A stretch of DNA of 64,000 nt from QUBU01 sp014337915 (GTDB lineage: Bacteria > Pseudomonadota > Gammaproteobacteria > Steroidobacterales > GCA-2729495). The stretch is taken from contig SZOW01000002.1 in assembly GCA_030263395.1 (NCBI GenBank), positions 194,771 through 258,770 of the forward strand, in the 5' to 3' direction. Within the stretch, counting starts at the first letter, position 1. Every line of letters starts with the position of its first letter. Of this stretch, positions 42,455 to 50,798 are shown piece by piece. A model generated the notes under the pieces. It was not told the origin of the DNA, did no database searches, and saw only the letters and a program-made list of their open reading frames with translations. Made by a program: the position numbers and the translations under genes.

Positions 42455-44635
42455 TTACATCAGCTCGAGGTTGGCATAGGACATGACCAGCCACTTGGCG
42501 CCGCCGTTCTCGAAGTTGACCTGCACCCGGGCGTGGGCGCCCGACCCCTCGCAGTTGAGCACGACGCCTTCGCCGAACCGGCCATGGCGCACCCGCTGGC
42601 CGAGGCGCACCGGCTGTTCCGAGTCCTGCAGCGACCCACCGGACTGCATCGGGCGGCGGTAGACCGGGCGCGATACACGGATCCGCGGGTGCACCTCCTC
42701 CAGCAGTTCCGCCGGAATCTCGCTGATGAATCGCGAGGGCTGGCCGATGCTGTCCACCCCGTGCAGGCGGCGCTGCTCGGCGTAGCTGAGGTAGAGCTCG
42801 CTCATGGCGCGGGTGGCGCCGACGTAACACAGGCGACGCTCCTCCTCGAGGCCCTCGGGGTCCTCGATGGTGCGCCGGTGCGGGAATAGCCCGTCCTCCA
42901 TACCGGTGATGAACACCAGCGGGAACTCCAGACCCTTGGCCGAGTGCAGCGTCATGAGCTGCAGGCAGTCGTCCCAGTCCTTGCCCGCGGCTTCACCGGC
43001 CTCCAGTGCGGCGTGGGCGAGGAAGGCGTCCAGCGGCGCCATGTCGGCCGTGTCCTCGCCGCCACTGGCTTCCGCGGGGTCGAAGCTGCGCGCGGCGCTG
43101 ACCAGTTCCTCGAGGTTCTCCAGCCGTGCCTCGGCACGGTCGCGTACTTCCTTGCGGAAATGCTCCACCAGGCCACTGCGCTGCACGACGTGGTCCACCT
43201 GCTCGTGCAGCGGCAGGCCAGCGCTGTCGCGGGCCATGGTATCCACCAGGGCCAGGAACTCGTGCACGGCATTGGCGGCGCGCGCTGGCAGGGCGCCACC
43301 GGCCGCGGTCTGCGCCGCGCGCCACATCGATATGGCGTTGGCACGGGCGTAGTTGCGGATCTCGTCCACGGTGCGCGTACCGATGCCGCGTGTGGGCAGG
43401 TTGACCACGCGCTCGAAGGAGGGATCGTCGTCGCGATTGGCGAGCAGGCGCAGGTAGGCGAGCGCATCCTTGATCTCGGCGCGCTCGAAGAACCTCAGGC
43501 CGCCGTATACCCGGTAAGGCATGCCGGCGTGCATCAGCGCCTCCTCGAAGGCCCGTGACTGCGCATTGGAGCGGTAGAGGACGGCGGCTTCCGCGCGCCG
43601 GTGGCCGCGGGCGACCCAGTCGCGGATGCGTTCGACGATGAACTGCGCCTCCTCGCGCTCGTTGAAGGCGCTGAAGAGACGGATCGGTGCGCCCTCGCCA
43701 CTCTCGGTCCAAAGCTGCTTGCCGATGCGTCCGCTGTTGTTGGCGATCAGTGCGTTGGCGGCCTTGAGGATGGTGCCTGTGGAGCGGTAGTTCTGCTCCA
43801 GCTTGACCACCCGCGCCCCGGGGAAGTCCTGCCGGAAGCGCGCCAGGTGCTCGGTGCGCGCGCCGCGCCAGCGGTAGATGGACTGGTCGTCGTCGCCGAC
43901 GGCGAAGGGCATGCCAGTATCACCGGCCAGCAGCCGCAGCCAGGCGTACTGGATGGCATTGGTGTCCTGGAACTCGTCCACCAGTACGTGGCCGAAGCGG
44001 CGTCGGTAAGTATCAAGCAGCTCCGGGTTGCGGACCCAGAGTTCCTGGGCGCGCAGCAGCAGCTCGGCGAAGTCCACCAGGCCCGAGCGCTCGCAGGTCT
44101 CCTGGTAGAGGCGGTAGAGGTGGATCAGCTGGCGACGGCTGACGTCGCCCTCGTCGCGCAGGTCGTCGGGGCGCCGGCCCTCGTCCTTCTGGTTATTGAT
44201 GAACCACTGGATCTCGCGTGGCACCCAGGTGCTCTCGTCCAGTTCCAGTCCCTTGAGCAGGCGGCGGATCAGCCGCTGCTGGTCCTCGGCGTCGAGGATC
44301 TGGAAACCCTGCACCAGGCCGGCCTCGCGCCAGTGCCGCCGCAGCAGCCGGTGCGCCAGGCCGTGGAAGGTGCCGACCCAGAGGCTGTCCACCGGGATGC
44401 CGAGCAGCGTTTCGATGCGCGTGCGCATCTCGGCGGCGGCCTTGTTGGTGAAGGTCACCGCGAGGATGCCGTAGGGGGAGACGTTCTCCACCTGGATCAG
44501 CCAGGCGATGCGGTGCACCAGCACCCGGGTCTTGCCGCTCCCGGCACCAGCCACCACCAGCATCGGGCCCGGGGGTGCGGTCACGGCCTCGCGCTGCGCG
44601 TCGTTCAGCGGCGCAAGAATGCGGGTGACGTCCAT
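42455..44635 (-). CDS. uvrD: DNA helicase II, UvrD
   Basis: Superfamily 1 3'-5' helicase of nucleotide excision and mismatch repair, 726 residues. Walker A GAGSGKT at about residue 30, motif II DEFQDT, motif III QSIYRWRGA and motif VI CYVGATRAM are all intact. The first motif is preceded by LNDAQREAVT (Q motif). The start codon is ATG 44635. Its upstream region is the palindromic element; a minus-strand TTGAGT-16-TAGAAT pair ends 6 bases before the ATG. trkA-trkH follow downstream. Confidence 0.95.
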   Translation of the reverse strand: MDVTRILAPLNDAQREAVTAPPGPMLVVAGAGSGKTRVLVHRIAWLIQVENVSPYGILAVTFTNKAAAEMRTRIETLLGIPVDSLWVGTFHGLAHRLLRRHWREAGLVQGFQILDAEDQQRLIRRLLKGLELDESTWVPREIQWFINNQKDEGRRPDDLRDEGDVSRRQLIHLYRLYQETCERSGLVDFAELLLRAQELWVRNPELLDTYRRRFGHVLVDEFQDTNAIQYAWLRLLAGDTGMPFAVGDDDQSIYRWRGARTEHLARFRQDFPGARVVKLEQNYRSTGTILKAANALIANNSGRIGKQLWTESGEGAPIRLFSAFNEREEAQFIVERIRDWVARGHRRAEAAVLYRSNAQSRAFEEALMHAGMPYRVYGGLRFFERAEIKDALAYLRLLANRDDDPSFERVVNLPTRGIGTRTVDEIRNYARANAISMWRAAQTAAGGALPARAANAVHEFLALVDTMARDSAGLPLHEQVDHVVQRSGLVEHFRKEVRDRAEARLENLEELVSAARSFDPAEASGGEDTADMAPLDAFLAHAALEAGEAAGKDWDDCLQLMTLHSAKGLEFPLVFITGMEDGLFPHRRTIEDPEGLEEERRLCYVGATRAMSELYLSYAEQRRLHGVDSIGQPSRFISEIPAELLEEVHPRIRVSRPVYRRPMQSGGSLQDSEQPVRLGQRVRHGRFGEGVVLNCEGSGAHARVQVNFENGGAKWLVMSYANLELM

Positions 44636-44641
44636 CCCGCC

Positions 44642-44669
44642 ATTCTAATTGGGGGGACAGTTTACTCAA
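44642..44669 (-). promoter_or_regulatory. candidate uvrD promoter partly formed by the repeat
   Basis: Minus-strand TTGAGT (complement of 44664-44669), 16-base spacer, TAGAAT (complement of 44642-44647), then 6 bases GGCGGG to the uvrD ATG. The -35 hexamer lies within a copy of the element core (GTTGAGTAAACTGTCCCC). Transcripts from it would be nearly leaderless. Confidence 0.4.
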
Positions 44670-44788
44670 CCCAGGAGTTGAATTAAGGGGAATTATGGGG
44701 ACAGTTTACTCAACTCAAACGTTGTCCTTTCGGGTACGTCAACTTTGAAATGGAGTTGAGTAAACTGTCCCCTTAATTCCCCTTAATT
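44653..44788. repeat. palindromic element 2 (GGGGACAGTTTACT core)
   Basis: The arms 44681-44716 and 44753-44788 (36 bases each) are reverse complements with one mismatch; 36 bases of spacer separate them. An additional direct copy of GGGGACAGTTTACTCAAC stands at 44653-44670, and AATTAAGGGGAATTA is a repeated tag. The core is shared with the 18924-19047 element. It lies between the uvrD start and the last codons of the P460-type cytochrome gene, whose TAA and final Asn codon are inside the right arm. Confidence 0.85.
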
Positions 44789-45262
44789 CCTCATGCTGCT
44801 GAAGACGTACTCCCTGTCCTTCTGCGGCTGATGGCAGGCGAAGCAGGCGCTTGCTGCATTGGGCCCGACCGCACGGTCGGTGGTCGAGTCGCCGCGGAAG
44901 CCTTCGAAGCCCCAGCCGCCGGTGGCGGCGTAGCGCTTGCTGTCGCGGACCATGACGCCGACGATCTTGCGCGGGCCCTCGGTGATGGCGTTGTCGGCCG
45001 ACCGGGCCTCCAGCAGGTCGAAGACGATCACCGCTCCGTCGGGGAAATGACCGCTGCGGTAACCCTGGACGGCTCCGGCATTGGCGTACAGGTGGTGGAT
45101 GCCGCCGAAGGCTGCGTGCAGCGGGTGGCCGGGTTCGATCACCATGCTTTTCACATGGCGCCAGTCACGATAGCCTTCCGGGTAGGGAACGGTGCTGTCA
45201 TCGCCCGCAACTGCCAGTTGCACGGTGAGTGCGAGCAGTGCGGCGATCATGGGCCTGTTCAT
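44783..45262 (-). CDS. exported cytochrome P460-family c-type heme protein
   Basis: 159 residues with a signal peptide (about the first 20). YPEGYRDWRHVKSMVIEPGHP resembles the N-terminal P460/cytochrome c' beta family, and SACFACHQPQKDREYVF provides the CxxCH heme-c motif near the C terminus. It could bind heme c in the periplasm and take part in hydroxylamine or nitric oxide oxidation or stress defence, but the function is unproven. The stop and last codon come from the repeat. Divergent from the HxlR regulator by 120 bases. Confidence 0.78.
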   Translation of the reverse strand: MNRPMIAALLALTVQLAVAGDDSTVPYPEGYRDWRHVKSMVIEPGHPLHAAFGGIHHLYANAGAVQGYRSGHFPDGAVIVFDLLEARSADNAITEGPRKIVGVMVRDSKRYAATGGWGFEGFRGDSTTDRAVGPNAASACFACHQPQKDREYVFSSMRN

Positions 45263-45382
45263 GCAGTTCTCCTGGGTTGTGCCGGCCATCCGGCGAAGTC
45301 TCCAGGACAACGCTACCGCGGGCGTCCGGTTGCTGAAAAGCGGGCACTCCATGGTTGGGTAGGTACAAAACGGTAAGCATTG
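45263..45382. promoter_or_regulatory. divergent spacer of the P460 gene and HxlR gene
   Basis: 120 bases that must hold both promoters. GGTAGGTACAAAACGGTAAG at 45357-45376 contains imperfect GGTA repeats around an AAAA centre and could be the HxlR site, since these regulators often bind near their own promoter. Evidence is only positional. Confidence 0.3.
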
Positions 45383-45781
45383 ATGAGTCCGACCGAACCT
45401 GTCTCACGCATGGTCGAGGACATCGTCGGCTGCAAATGGTCGCTGGCCGTCATCGACCTCGTGCGCCGCGGCGTGTGCCGGCCCGGCGCCATGGAGCATG
45501 CCATCGACGGCCTGAGCGCGAAGGTGCTGAACGAGCGCCTGCGCAAGCTGCAGCGCTACGGCATCCTCGAAAAAACCAGCTACCCCGAGATCCCGCCGCG
45601 GGTGGAGTACTCGCTGACGCCCTTCGGCATGAAGTTCAGCGGGCTGCTGGACCAGGTCCGGCAGCTGGATGCGGAGTTGCGGGCTATCCCTGCGGAGGCG
45701 CCGGTGGCGCCCGGGTCGCCTGCTGCGCGCCCTTCCCGCGGGCCAGCACCGAGTCGAGGGCCTCGGCAAAGGCAGCAATGA
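45383..45781 (+). CDS. HxlR-type winged-helix transcriptional regulator
   Basis: 132 residues. The HxlR domain is clear: GCKWSLAVIDLVRRGVCRPGAMEHAIDGLSAKVLNERLRKLQRYGILEK, with the recognition helix LSAKVLNERLRKL and the wing YSLTPFGM. The C-terminal 30 residues are Pro/Arg-rich, and the last third overlaps the opposite-strand chelatase-like gene by 98 bases. It probably responds to electrophiles, redox stress or metals like relatives and regulates the P460 cytochrome gene across the gap; that is inference. Confidence 0.86.
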   Translation: MSPTEPVSRMVEDIVGCKWSLAVIDLVRRGVCRPGAMEHAIDGLSAKVLNERLRKLQRYGILEKTSYPEIPPRVEYSLTPFGMKFSGLLDQVRQLDAELRAIPAEAPVAPGSPAARPSRGPAPSRGPRQRQQ

Positions 45782-47189
45782 TGGGCCCGTTGTAGCGGCC
45801 CACCGGCACACCGTTGTAGATCAGGTGGGTGCCGTCGACCACGAACTCGCGCGTGTAGGGCACCGTCCAGTCCGGGTAATCCACCTGCTGGTAGCGGTCG
45901 TAGCCGGGGATATGCTCGAAGTTGAACATCGCGTGTGAGAACAGCGTGTCGGTGTTCTCGGCGAAGAACTCGATGGGCACGTTGATGACATAGTCGTAGT
46001 GGTCGCGGATGCCGTCGAGGAATGCCTTGTTCGTCGACAGGTAGCGGCCCTTCGGGTTGTTGACTGGGTCGGCGAAGTGGTCCTGGGCCTGGACGATCTC
46101 GGTGCGCTGGAAGCCGTAGGATTCCAGCAGCGCCTTGAGATCGGCGAGCGTGGTATCGCGGTACGCCGGGGCCAGTTCGATCCAGGCCTCCTTTGGCGTG
46201 AGATCCCAGGCCATGCCGTGGATCGACATCACCACCTTCACCGCGGCCGTCCGCGGCAGGCTGTCCAGCCGGTCGCGCAGCATCGCCACCCAGGCCTGGC
46301 GCAGCACCGCAAAGTCACCGATCTGCGGCTGGATGATGACCTTGATGGGCTTTTCGCCATGGGTCTCCTGCCACTCGTGGATGTAGTGCATGGCGTGGCG
46401 GATGCTGCCGTTGAACTCCTCGTGGTGTGAATAGATCGCGGCCGGTGCCGCGAGGATCACCGTGTCCACGCCGGAATCGAGCAGTGAGTACATCGCCGGC
46501 CGGGCGAGACTGAAGTTGTCCGCTGTCACCCAGCGCCAGGGCAGCTCGCCGTATTTCGCCTGGACCTGCGCCATGGCGCCCTCGACGATGGCGCGCATGC
46601 CGGCCTCGTGCGGCATCTTGTGGCCCTTGATGCCGATCCCGTAGTAGTAGGTGAGTGCCTTGGTGGCGAGCTTGGCGGCCACGGTGGGCATGCCGCCGGG
46701 GTGGGTCGGCAGCAGGAAGTAGCCGTGGTCGAGGTGCACGCTGGCACGCGGCGGCACCCACTCGACTTCGCCGCGGCGGAACTTCTCCACATAGGCGACG
46801 CCGTCGCTGTCGCTGTCGCTGCCATTGGCATCCACCAGCCGGGTCGGCGTGAAGGCCTCGAACTCATAGGGGCGCTGCGGGTCGAGCAGCAGCACGCCGC
46901 GGTCGGCATCGAACTGCAGGCGGAACGGCCAGGGCACGTACTGCATGGCCTTCAGTGCCAGCAGGCGGAAGTCCTCCTGGCGGTAGTCCTCGGGCATGAC
47001 CAGGCTGGAGATGAAGATCCCCACTTTCCCAACCGGCACCGGATCCTGGTGCTTGTAGTACTCGAAGTAGTTGGGTGCCACCAGCTGTGGCGGCGTGCGG
47101 TTCTGGTAGCGGTAGGCGCCGTAGCCGGCCACCGCCAGCACCACGGCGCCGATGAACAGGCCCAGGAGGATTCGCTTCAGGATCTTCAC
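45684..47189 (-). CDS. membrane-anchored ferrochelatase/CbiK-like protein
   Basis: 501 residues from a GTG at 47189, preceded by a frame that overlaps recQ. One N-terminal helix (VKILKRILLGLFIGAVVLAVAGYGAYRY) anchors it in the membrane. The C-terminal half reads like the chelatase fold: KVVMSIHGMAWDLTP with the metal-site His and YVINVPIEFFAENTDTLFSHA, similar to the ferrochelatase VPPGF...ETLEEI segment. A first half lies from about 30 to 250 and contains GGMPTVAAKL and conserved histidines. I am fairly sure of the superfamily and not of a metal-insertion role. Overlaps the convergent HxlR gene by 98 bases. Confidence 0.6.
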   Translation of the reverse strand: MKILKRILLGLFIGAVVLAVAGYGAYRYQNRTPPQLVAPNYFEYYKHQDPVPVGKVGIFISSLVMPEDYRQEDFRLLALKAMQYVPWPFRLQFDADRGVLLLDPQRPYEFEAFTPTRLVDANGSDSDSDGVAYVEKFRRGEVEWVPPRASVHLDHGYFLLPTHPGGMPTVAAKLATKALTYYYGIGIKGHKMPHEAGMRAIVEGAMAQVQAKYGELPWRWVTADNFSLARPAMYSLLDSGVDTVILAAPAAIYSHHEEFNGSIRHAMHYIHEWQETHGEKPIKVIIQPQIGDFAVLRQAWVAMLRDRLDSLPRTAAVKVVMSIHGMAWDLTPKEAWIELAPAYRDTTLADLKALLESYGFQRTEIVQAQDHFADPVNNPKGRYLSTNKAFLDGIRDHYDYVINVPIEFFAENTDTLFSHAMFNFEHIPGYDRYQQVDYPDWTVPYTREFVVDGTHLIYNGVPVGRYNGPIIAAFAEALDSVLARGKGAQQATRAPPAPPQG

Positions 47190-47271
47190 GATGTCAGCAC
47201 CCCATGACAGACCTGCCGACAATAACGACCGGACTCGCCAGGCACCAGCCCCAGGAGCCGCCCCCCCGGCC

Positions 47272-49098
47272 TCAGCTTGCCCGGTGCGCGCGCAGCACCT
47301 CCAGGAAGGCCGCGCCATAGCGTTCGAGCTTCACCTGGCCGACGCCGGTGATGCACAGCAGTTCGTCCTCGTCCCGGGGCCTGGCCTGGCTCATCTCCAC
47401 CAGCGTCACGTCGCCGAACACCACGTAGGGCGGCACGCCTTGCTGTGCGGCCAGCTCGCGGCGCAGGCTGCGCAGTGCCTCGAACAGTGGCAGGTCCGCG
47501 GCGGACAGAGCCAGCGCGCTGCGTCCGGTGGCGCTCCCGGCCTTCGTCGCCTTCTCGCGCCGCGGCGGGCGCGCCAGTTCCAGCTGCATCTCGCCCCGCA
47601 GCAGCGGCCGGGCGGCCTCGGTGAGCCTGAGCACCGAATAGTTCGCGATATCCTGCACCAGGTAGCCGCGATGGATGAGCTGGCGGAGGATGGACATCCA
47701 CTCCGCCTCGCCGAGGTCCTTGCCGATGCCCCAGGTGGACAGCCGCTGGTGGCCGAGCTGGCGGATACGTTCATTGTCGGCTCCGCGTAGCACATCCACC
47801 ACGTATTTCATGCCGAAGCGCTGGCCGACGCGATAGATGCAGGACAGTGCCTTGCGCGCCGCTTCGGTGGCGTCCATGCGTTCCGGGGGATCCAGGCAGA
47901 CGTCGCAGTTGCCGCAGGGCTCGGCCAGCGCTTCGCCGAAGTAGCCCAGCAGCACCTGCCGGCGGCAGGTCAGGCTCTCCGCGAAGCCGACCATGGCCTG
48001 CAGTTTGTGCGCCTCGATGCGCCGCTGCTCAGGATTGGCGTTCTCCTCCAGCAGCTGGCGGGCGATCACCACGTCCTGGGTGCCGAACAACAGCAGCGCC
48101 TCGGCCGGCAGGCCGTCGCGGCCCGCGCGGCCAGTCTCCTGGTAGTAGCCCTCGATGTGGCGCGGCATGTCATGGTGGACGACGAAGCGCACGTTGGGCT
48201 TGTCGATGCCCATGCCGAAGGCGACGGTGGCGACGACGATCTGCAGCTCATCGCGCAGGAACTGCTCCTGCACCGCGTCGCGCTCTGCCGCGGGCAGTCC
48301 CGCATGGTAGGCCGCCGCCCGCAGGCCGCGGCTGGCCAGCGCCGTGGCGATTTCCTCGACCCGCCTGCGCGAGAGCGCGTAGACGATGCCGGACTCCCGG
48401 CCCTGGCTGGCGAGGAAGCGCAGCAGCTGTTCCAGCGGCCGCTGCTTCGGGCGCACGCCGTAGCGGATGTTCGGGCGGTCGAAGCTGGTGACATGCACGC
48501 TGGCATCCGCGAGCTTCAGCACCCGCATGATGTCCTGCCGGGTCTGCGGATCCGCCGTGGCGGTGAGCGCGATCAGCGGCACGCCCGGCAGCTGCTGGCG
48601 CAGCTCGCCCAGCGCCGCATACTCGGGCCGGAAATCATGCCCCCACTGCGAGACGCAGTGCGCCTCGTCCACGGCGATCAGCGCCACCTCGATTCCCGCC
48701 AGGCGCTCGAGGAATTCCGGGCTCATCAGCCGCTCCGGCGCCACGTACAGCAGGTCGAGATCCCCGGCATGCAGCCGCGCCAGTACGCGGCGCGCGGTGG
48801 CCGCATCCAGCGAGGAGTTGTAGCAGGCCGCGCGCACGCCCGTCGCGGCCAGGCTGTCCACCTGGTCCTTCATCAGTGAAATCAGCGGCGAGACCACGAT
48901 GCCGACCCCGGGCCGGTGCAGCGCCGGGAGCTGGTAGCACAGCGACTTGCCGCCGCCGGTGGGCATCAGCACGAAGACGTCCCGGCCGGCGATCAGGTCC
49001 TCGATGACCTCGCGCTGGTGGGGCCGGAACTCGCGCAGGCCGAAGACCGAGTGCAGGGACTCGTGAAGGGGATCGGTGTTGGGCAGGGCGGCATGCAT
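47272..49098 (-). CDS. recQ: ATP-dependent DNA helicase RecQ
   Basis: 608-residue RecQ helicase for recombination and fork repair. Walker A MPTGGGKSLCYQLP near residue 46, DEAH box AVDEAHCVSQWGHDFR, a zinc cluster in CRRQVLLGYF and EPCGNCDVC, a winged-helix (RQC) region and a C-terminal HRDC-like domain are all present. ATG 49098 was chosen; an ATG 33 bases upstream adds 11 residues. It lies 82 bases upstream of the chelatase-like gene on the same strand. Confidence 0.95.
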   Translation of the reverse strand: MHAALPNTDPLHESLHSVFGLREFRPHQREVIEDLIAGRDVFVLMPTGGGKSLCYQLPALHRPGVGIVVSPLISLMKDQVDSLAATGVRAACYNSSLDAATARRVLARLHAGDLDLLYVAPERLMSPEFLERLAGIEVALIAVDEAHCVSQWGHDFRPEYAALGELRQQLPGVPLIALTATADPQTRQDIMRVLKLADASVHVTSFDRPNIRYGVRPKQRPLEQLLRFLASQGRESGIVYALSRRRVEEIATALASRGLRAAAYHAGLPAAERDAVQEQFLRDELQIVVATVAFGMGIDKPNVRFVVHHDMPRHIEGYYQETGRAGRDGLPAEALLLFGTQDVVIARQLLEENANPEQRRIEAHKLQAMVGFAESLTCRRQVLLGYFGEALAEPCGNCDVCLDPPERMDATEAARKALSCIYRVGQRFGMKYVVDVLRGADNERIRQLGHQRLSTWGIGKDLGEAEWMSILRQLIHRGYLVQDIANYSVLRLTEAARPLLRGEMQLELARPPRREKATKAGSATGRSALALSAADLPLFEALRSLRRELAAQQGVPPYVVFGDVTLVEMSQARPRDEDELLCITGVGQVKLERYGAAFLEVLRAHRAS

Positions 49099-49200
49099 GG
49101 GGACGGCCAGTCTACCCGTAGCGGACCGCATTGGATGGCGCCAACATACGCGCAGCCCGGTTCGGGTCGGACCAGACCAGGCCAGGAGGATCCCGCGTAA

Positions 49201-49641
49201 ATGAGTACGCTGAGAAAATACGTCGCCCCGCTTCTCGTCATCGCGGCCCTGTATGCCGGCTGGGGCCAGTTCGCCGGCGATCGGGGCATTCCGGCCGGCT
49301 CGGATACCGGCAGCGACCAGCTCGTATCCGCCTACCAGGAGCAGCGCAGCGGAGTCCAGCTAGTGGGCGAAGGCGTCGTGGTGCGGATCCTGCCCGACGA
49401 CAACGACGGTAGACGCCACCAGCGCTTCATCCTGCGGCTCGACTCCGGGCGGACACTGCTCGTCGCGCACAATATCGACCTGGCGCCGCGCATCCCGGCG
49501 CTGCAGAAGGGCGATACGGTCGCGTTCAATGGCGTCTACGAATGGAACGAGAACGGCGGGGTCATTCACTGGACGCATCACGATCCCGCCGGCCAACATC
49601 AGCCGGGCTGGCTCAGGCACGATGGCAGGACGTTTCAGTAA
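49201..49641 (+). CDS. DUF3465 family protein
   Basis: 146 residues. An N-terminal hydrophobic segment (KYVAPLLVIAALYAGWGQF) acts as anchor or signal; the rest has the DUF3465 pattern with HQRFILRLDSGRTLLVAHNIDLAPR and the terminal EWNENGGVIHWTHHDPAGQHQPGWL. It has an OB-fold-like feel and is periplasmic, but the role is unknown. Divergent from recQ by 102 bases and convergent with the next lipoprotein. Confidence 0.82.
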   Translation: MSTLRKYVAPLLVIAALYAGWGQFAGDRGIPAGSDTGSDQLVSAYQEQRSGVQLVGEGVVVRILPDDNDGRRHQRFILRLDSGRTLLVAHNIDLAPRIPALQKGDTVAFNGVYEWNENGGVIHWTHHDPAGQHQPGWLRHDGRTFQ

Positions 49642-49645
49642 ACGA

Positions 49646-50290
49646 CTACTGCAGGGGCTCGATACGGCCCTTGCCTGACAGGCGCGTGACGAACGCGCCG
49701 GTCACCGGGTCCACGCACCAGCCGCGGGTCAGGCCGGAAGCCTCGTCGCCGTCGAGGTCCGACCAGAGTACCCAGCACTCGCGCGCCTGGGGCAGTGCCT
49801 CGTCACGCTGGAAGCGCAGGCCGAACTGTGCAGAGTCTCCGGGATTGAAGCCGGCGGCGCGCGCGGCGTCCCAGGCGGCCGGGCTGTCGACGAAGGCCAG
49901 GGACACCGGCTTCATCAGCATGCAGCCATCCCCGGTACCGACGTTCGATACGCCGCCGTTCGCCAGCGCGCGGATGCGCGTACAGGCGCCTTTCGCGCGC
50001 GACTGCACGTCGTAGAACCAGAAGCCGTGCCGCGGCCCCTCCGTGAGGCTCGTGGCAACCCCAATGAGTTCGGCATCCGGCGCCCAGTTCCGGGCCTCGG
50101 CCAGCGCCTGCTCGAGCATGGCACGGGCGGTGATGCCGTCCTCGCTTGCCGCCTCGGCTGGTGCCGGCGCGGCAGTGGTCGGTGTGGCCGCATCGGGTGC
50201 CGTGGTGGCCACTGGCTGCGGCGTCTTGCCTCCGCAGGCGTTGAGCGCCATAGCAGCGAACATGCACATAATCAATCGGGTGCTGGTCAT
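49646..50290 (-). CDS. hypothetical lipoprotein, paralogue of the one at 21574-22194
   Basis: 214 residues, lipoprotein signal ending ALNAC (Cys about residue 19) and an Ala/Pro/Thr-rich linker. The mature part matches the protein at 21574: ARAMLEQALAEARNWAPDAEL, GFWFYDVQSRAKGACTRIRAL, NVGTGDGCMLM, and WCVDPVTGAFVTRLSGKG. The order and Cys positions are shared, so they are clearly one family of unknown function in the envelope. The gene is on the opposite strand to the first copy and about 28 kb away; it is not a tandem duplication. Confidence 0.82.
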   Translation of the reverse strand: MTSTRLIMCMFAAMALNACGGKTPQPVATTAPDAATPTTAAPAPAEAASEDGITARAMLEQALAEARNWAPDAELIGVATSLTEGPRHGFWFYDVQSRAKGACTRIRALANGGVSNVGTGDGCMLMKPVSLAFVDSPAAWDAARAAGFNPGDSAQFGLRFQRDEALPQARECWVLWSDLDGDEASGLTRGWCVDPVTGAFVTRLSGKGRIEPLQ

Positions 50291-50345
50291 GGTGGTCTCC
50301 CGGGTGAAATGGCCGGCGCGCTCATCGCGGGCGGCGGCCAGTGCC

Positions 50346-50795
50346 TCAGTTGATCGGTCCGGCCGGATACAGCCGCAGCTTGTCCACTCCCACGTAGTAA
50401 CCGGTGGACTGCGCGTGCTTGCCCGTGATCATCAGGCTTACCCGCCTCTGGCCGGCCTGTAGCGGGAACTTGCCGAGCTGGATCGGGCCACTGGTCATCA
50501 CCTGGGGCGCCGTGCCATCGAAGGTCATCTCGCTCGGCTTGCCGTCCACCTCGAAACGGACCTGGCCGAAGTCCGGTGCGCGAGTCATGTAGATCTCGAG
50601 TGCGTACATCGACGGTGCCGGTACGTTTACCAGCAGGTCGAGCACTGCACCGGGCGCACCCCCGCTCCAGAAAAGCTGTGCGCCGCCGCCCCAGCCGCTA
50701 CCGAAACCCGCCATCTGCTGCACGCGTGCCTGGCCGCCGTTGAGCTGGTATCCGCCCGATGTCACGAACGACTCGACCTCGATTTCCAGCAGCAT
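50346..50795 (-). CDS. hypothetical beta-sandwich protein, no signal peptide
   Basis: 149 residues. I recognise no named family with certainty. The sequence looks like a jelly-roll/CBM-like fold, with alternating strands (MYALEIYMTRAPDFGQVRFEVDG, QRRVSLMITGKHAQSTGYYVGVDKLRLYP) as in carbohydrate-binding or DUF4959-like modules. There is no export signal. It starts 3 bases after the stop of the secreted protein at 50799-51581, so the two are translated together and may form a complex or be a split gene. Confidence 0.55.
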   Translation of the reverse strand: MLLEIEVESFVTSGGYQLNGGQARVQQMAGFGSGWGGGAQLFWSGGAPGAVLDLLVNVPAPSMYALEIYMTRAPDFGQVRFEVDGKPSEMTFDGTAPQVMTSGPIQLGKFPLQAGQRRVSLMITGKHAQSTGYYVGVDKLRLYPAGPIN

Positions 50796-50798
50796 CGG

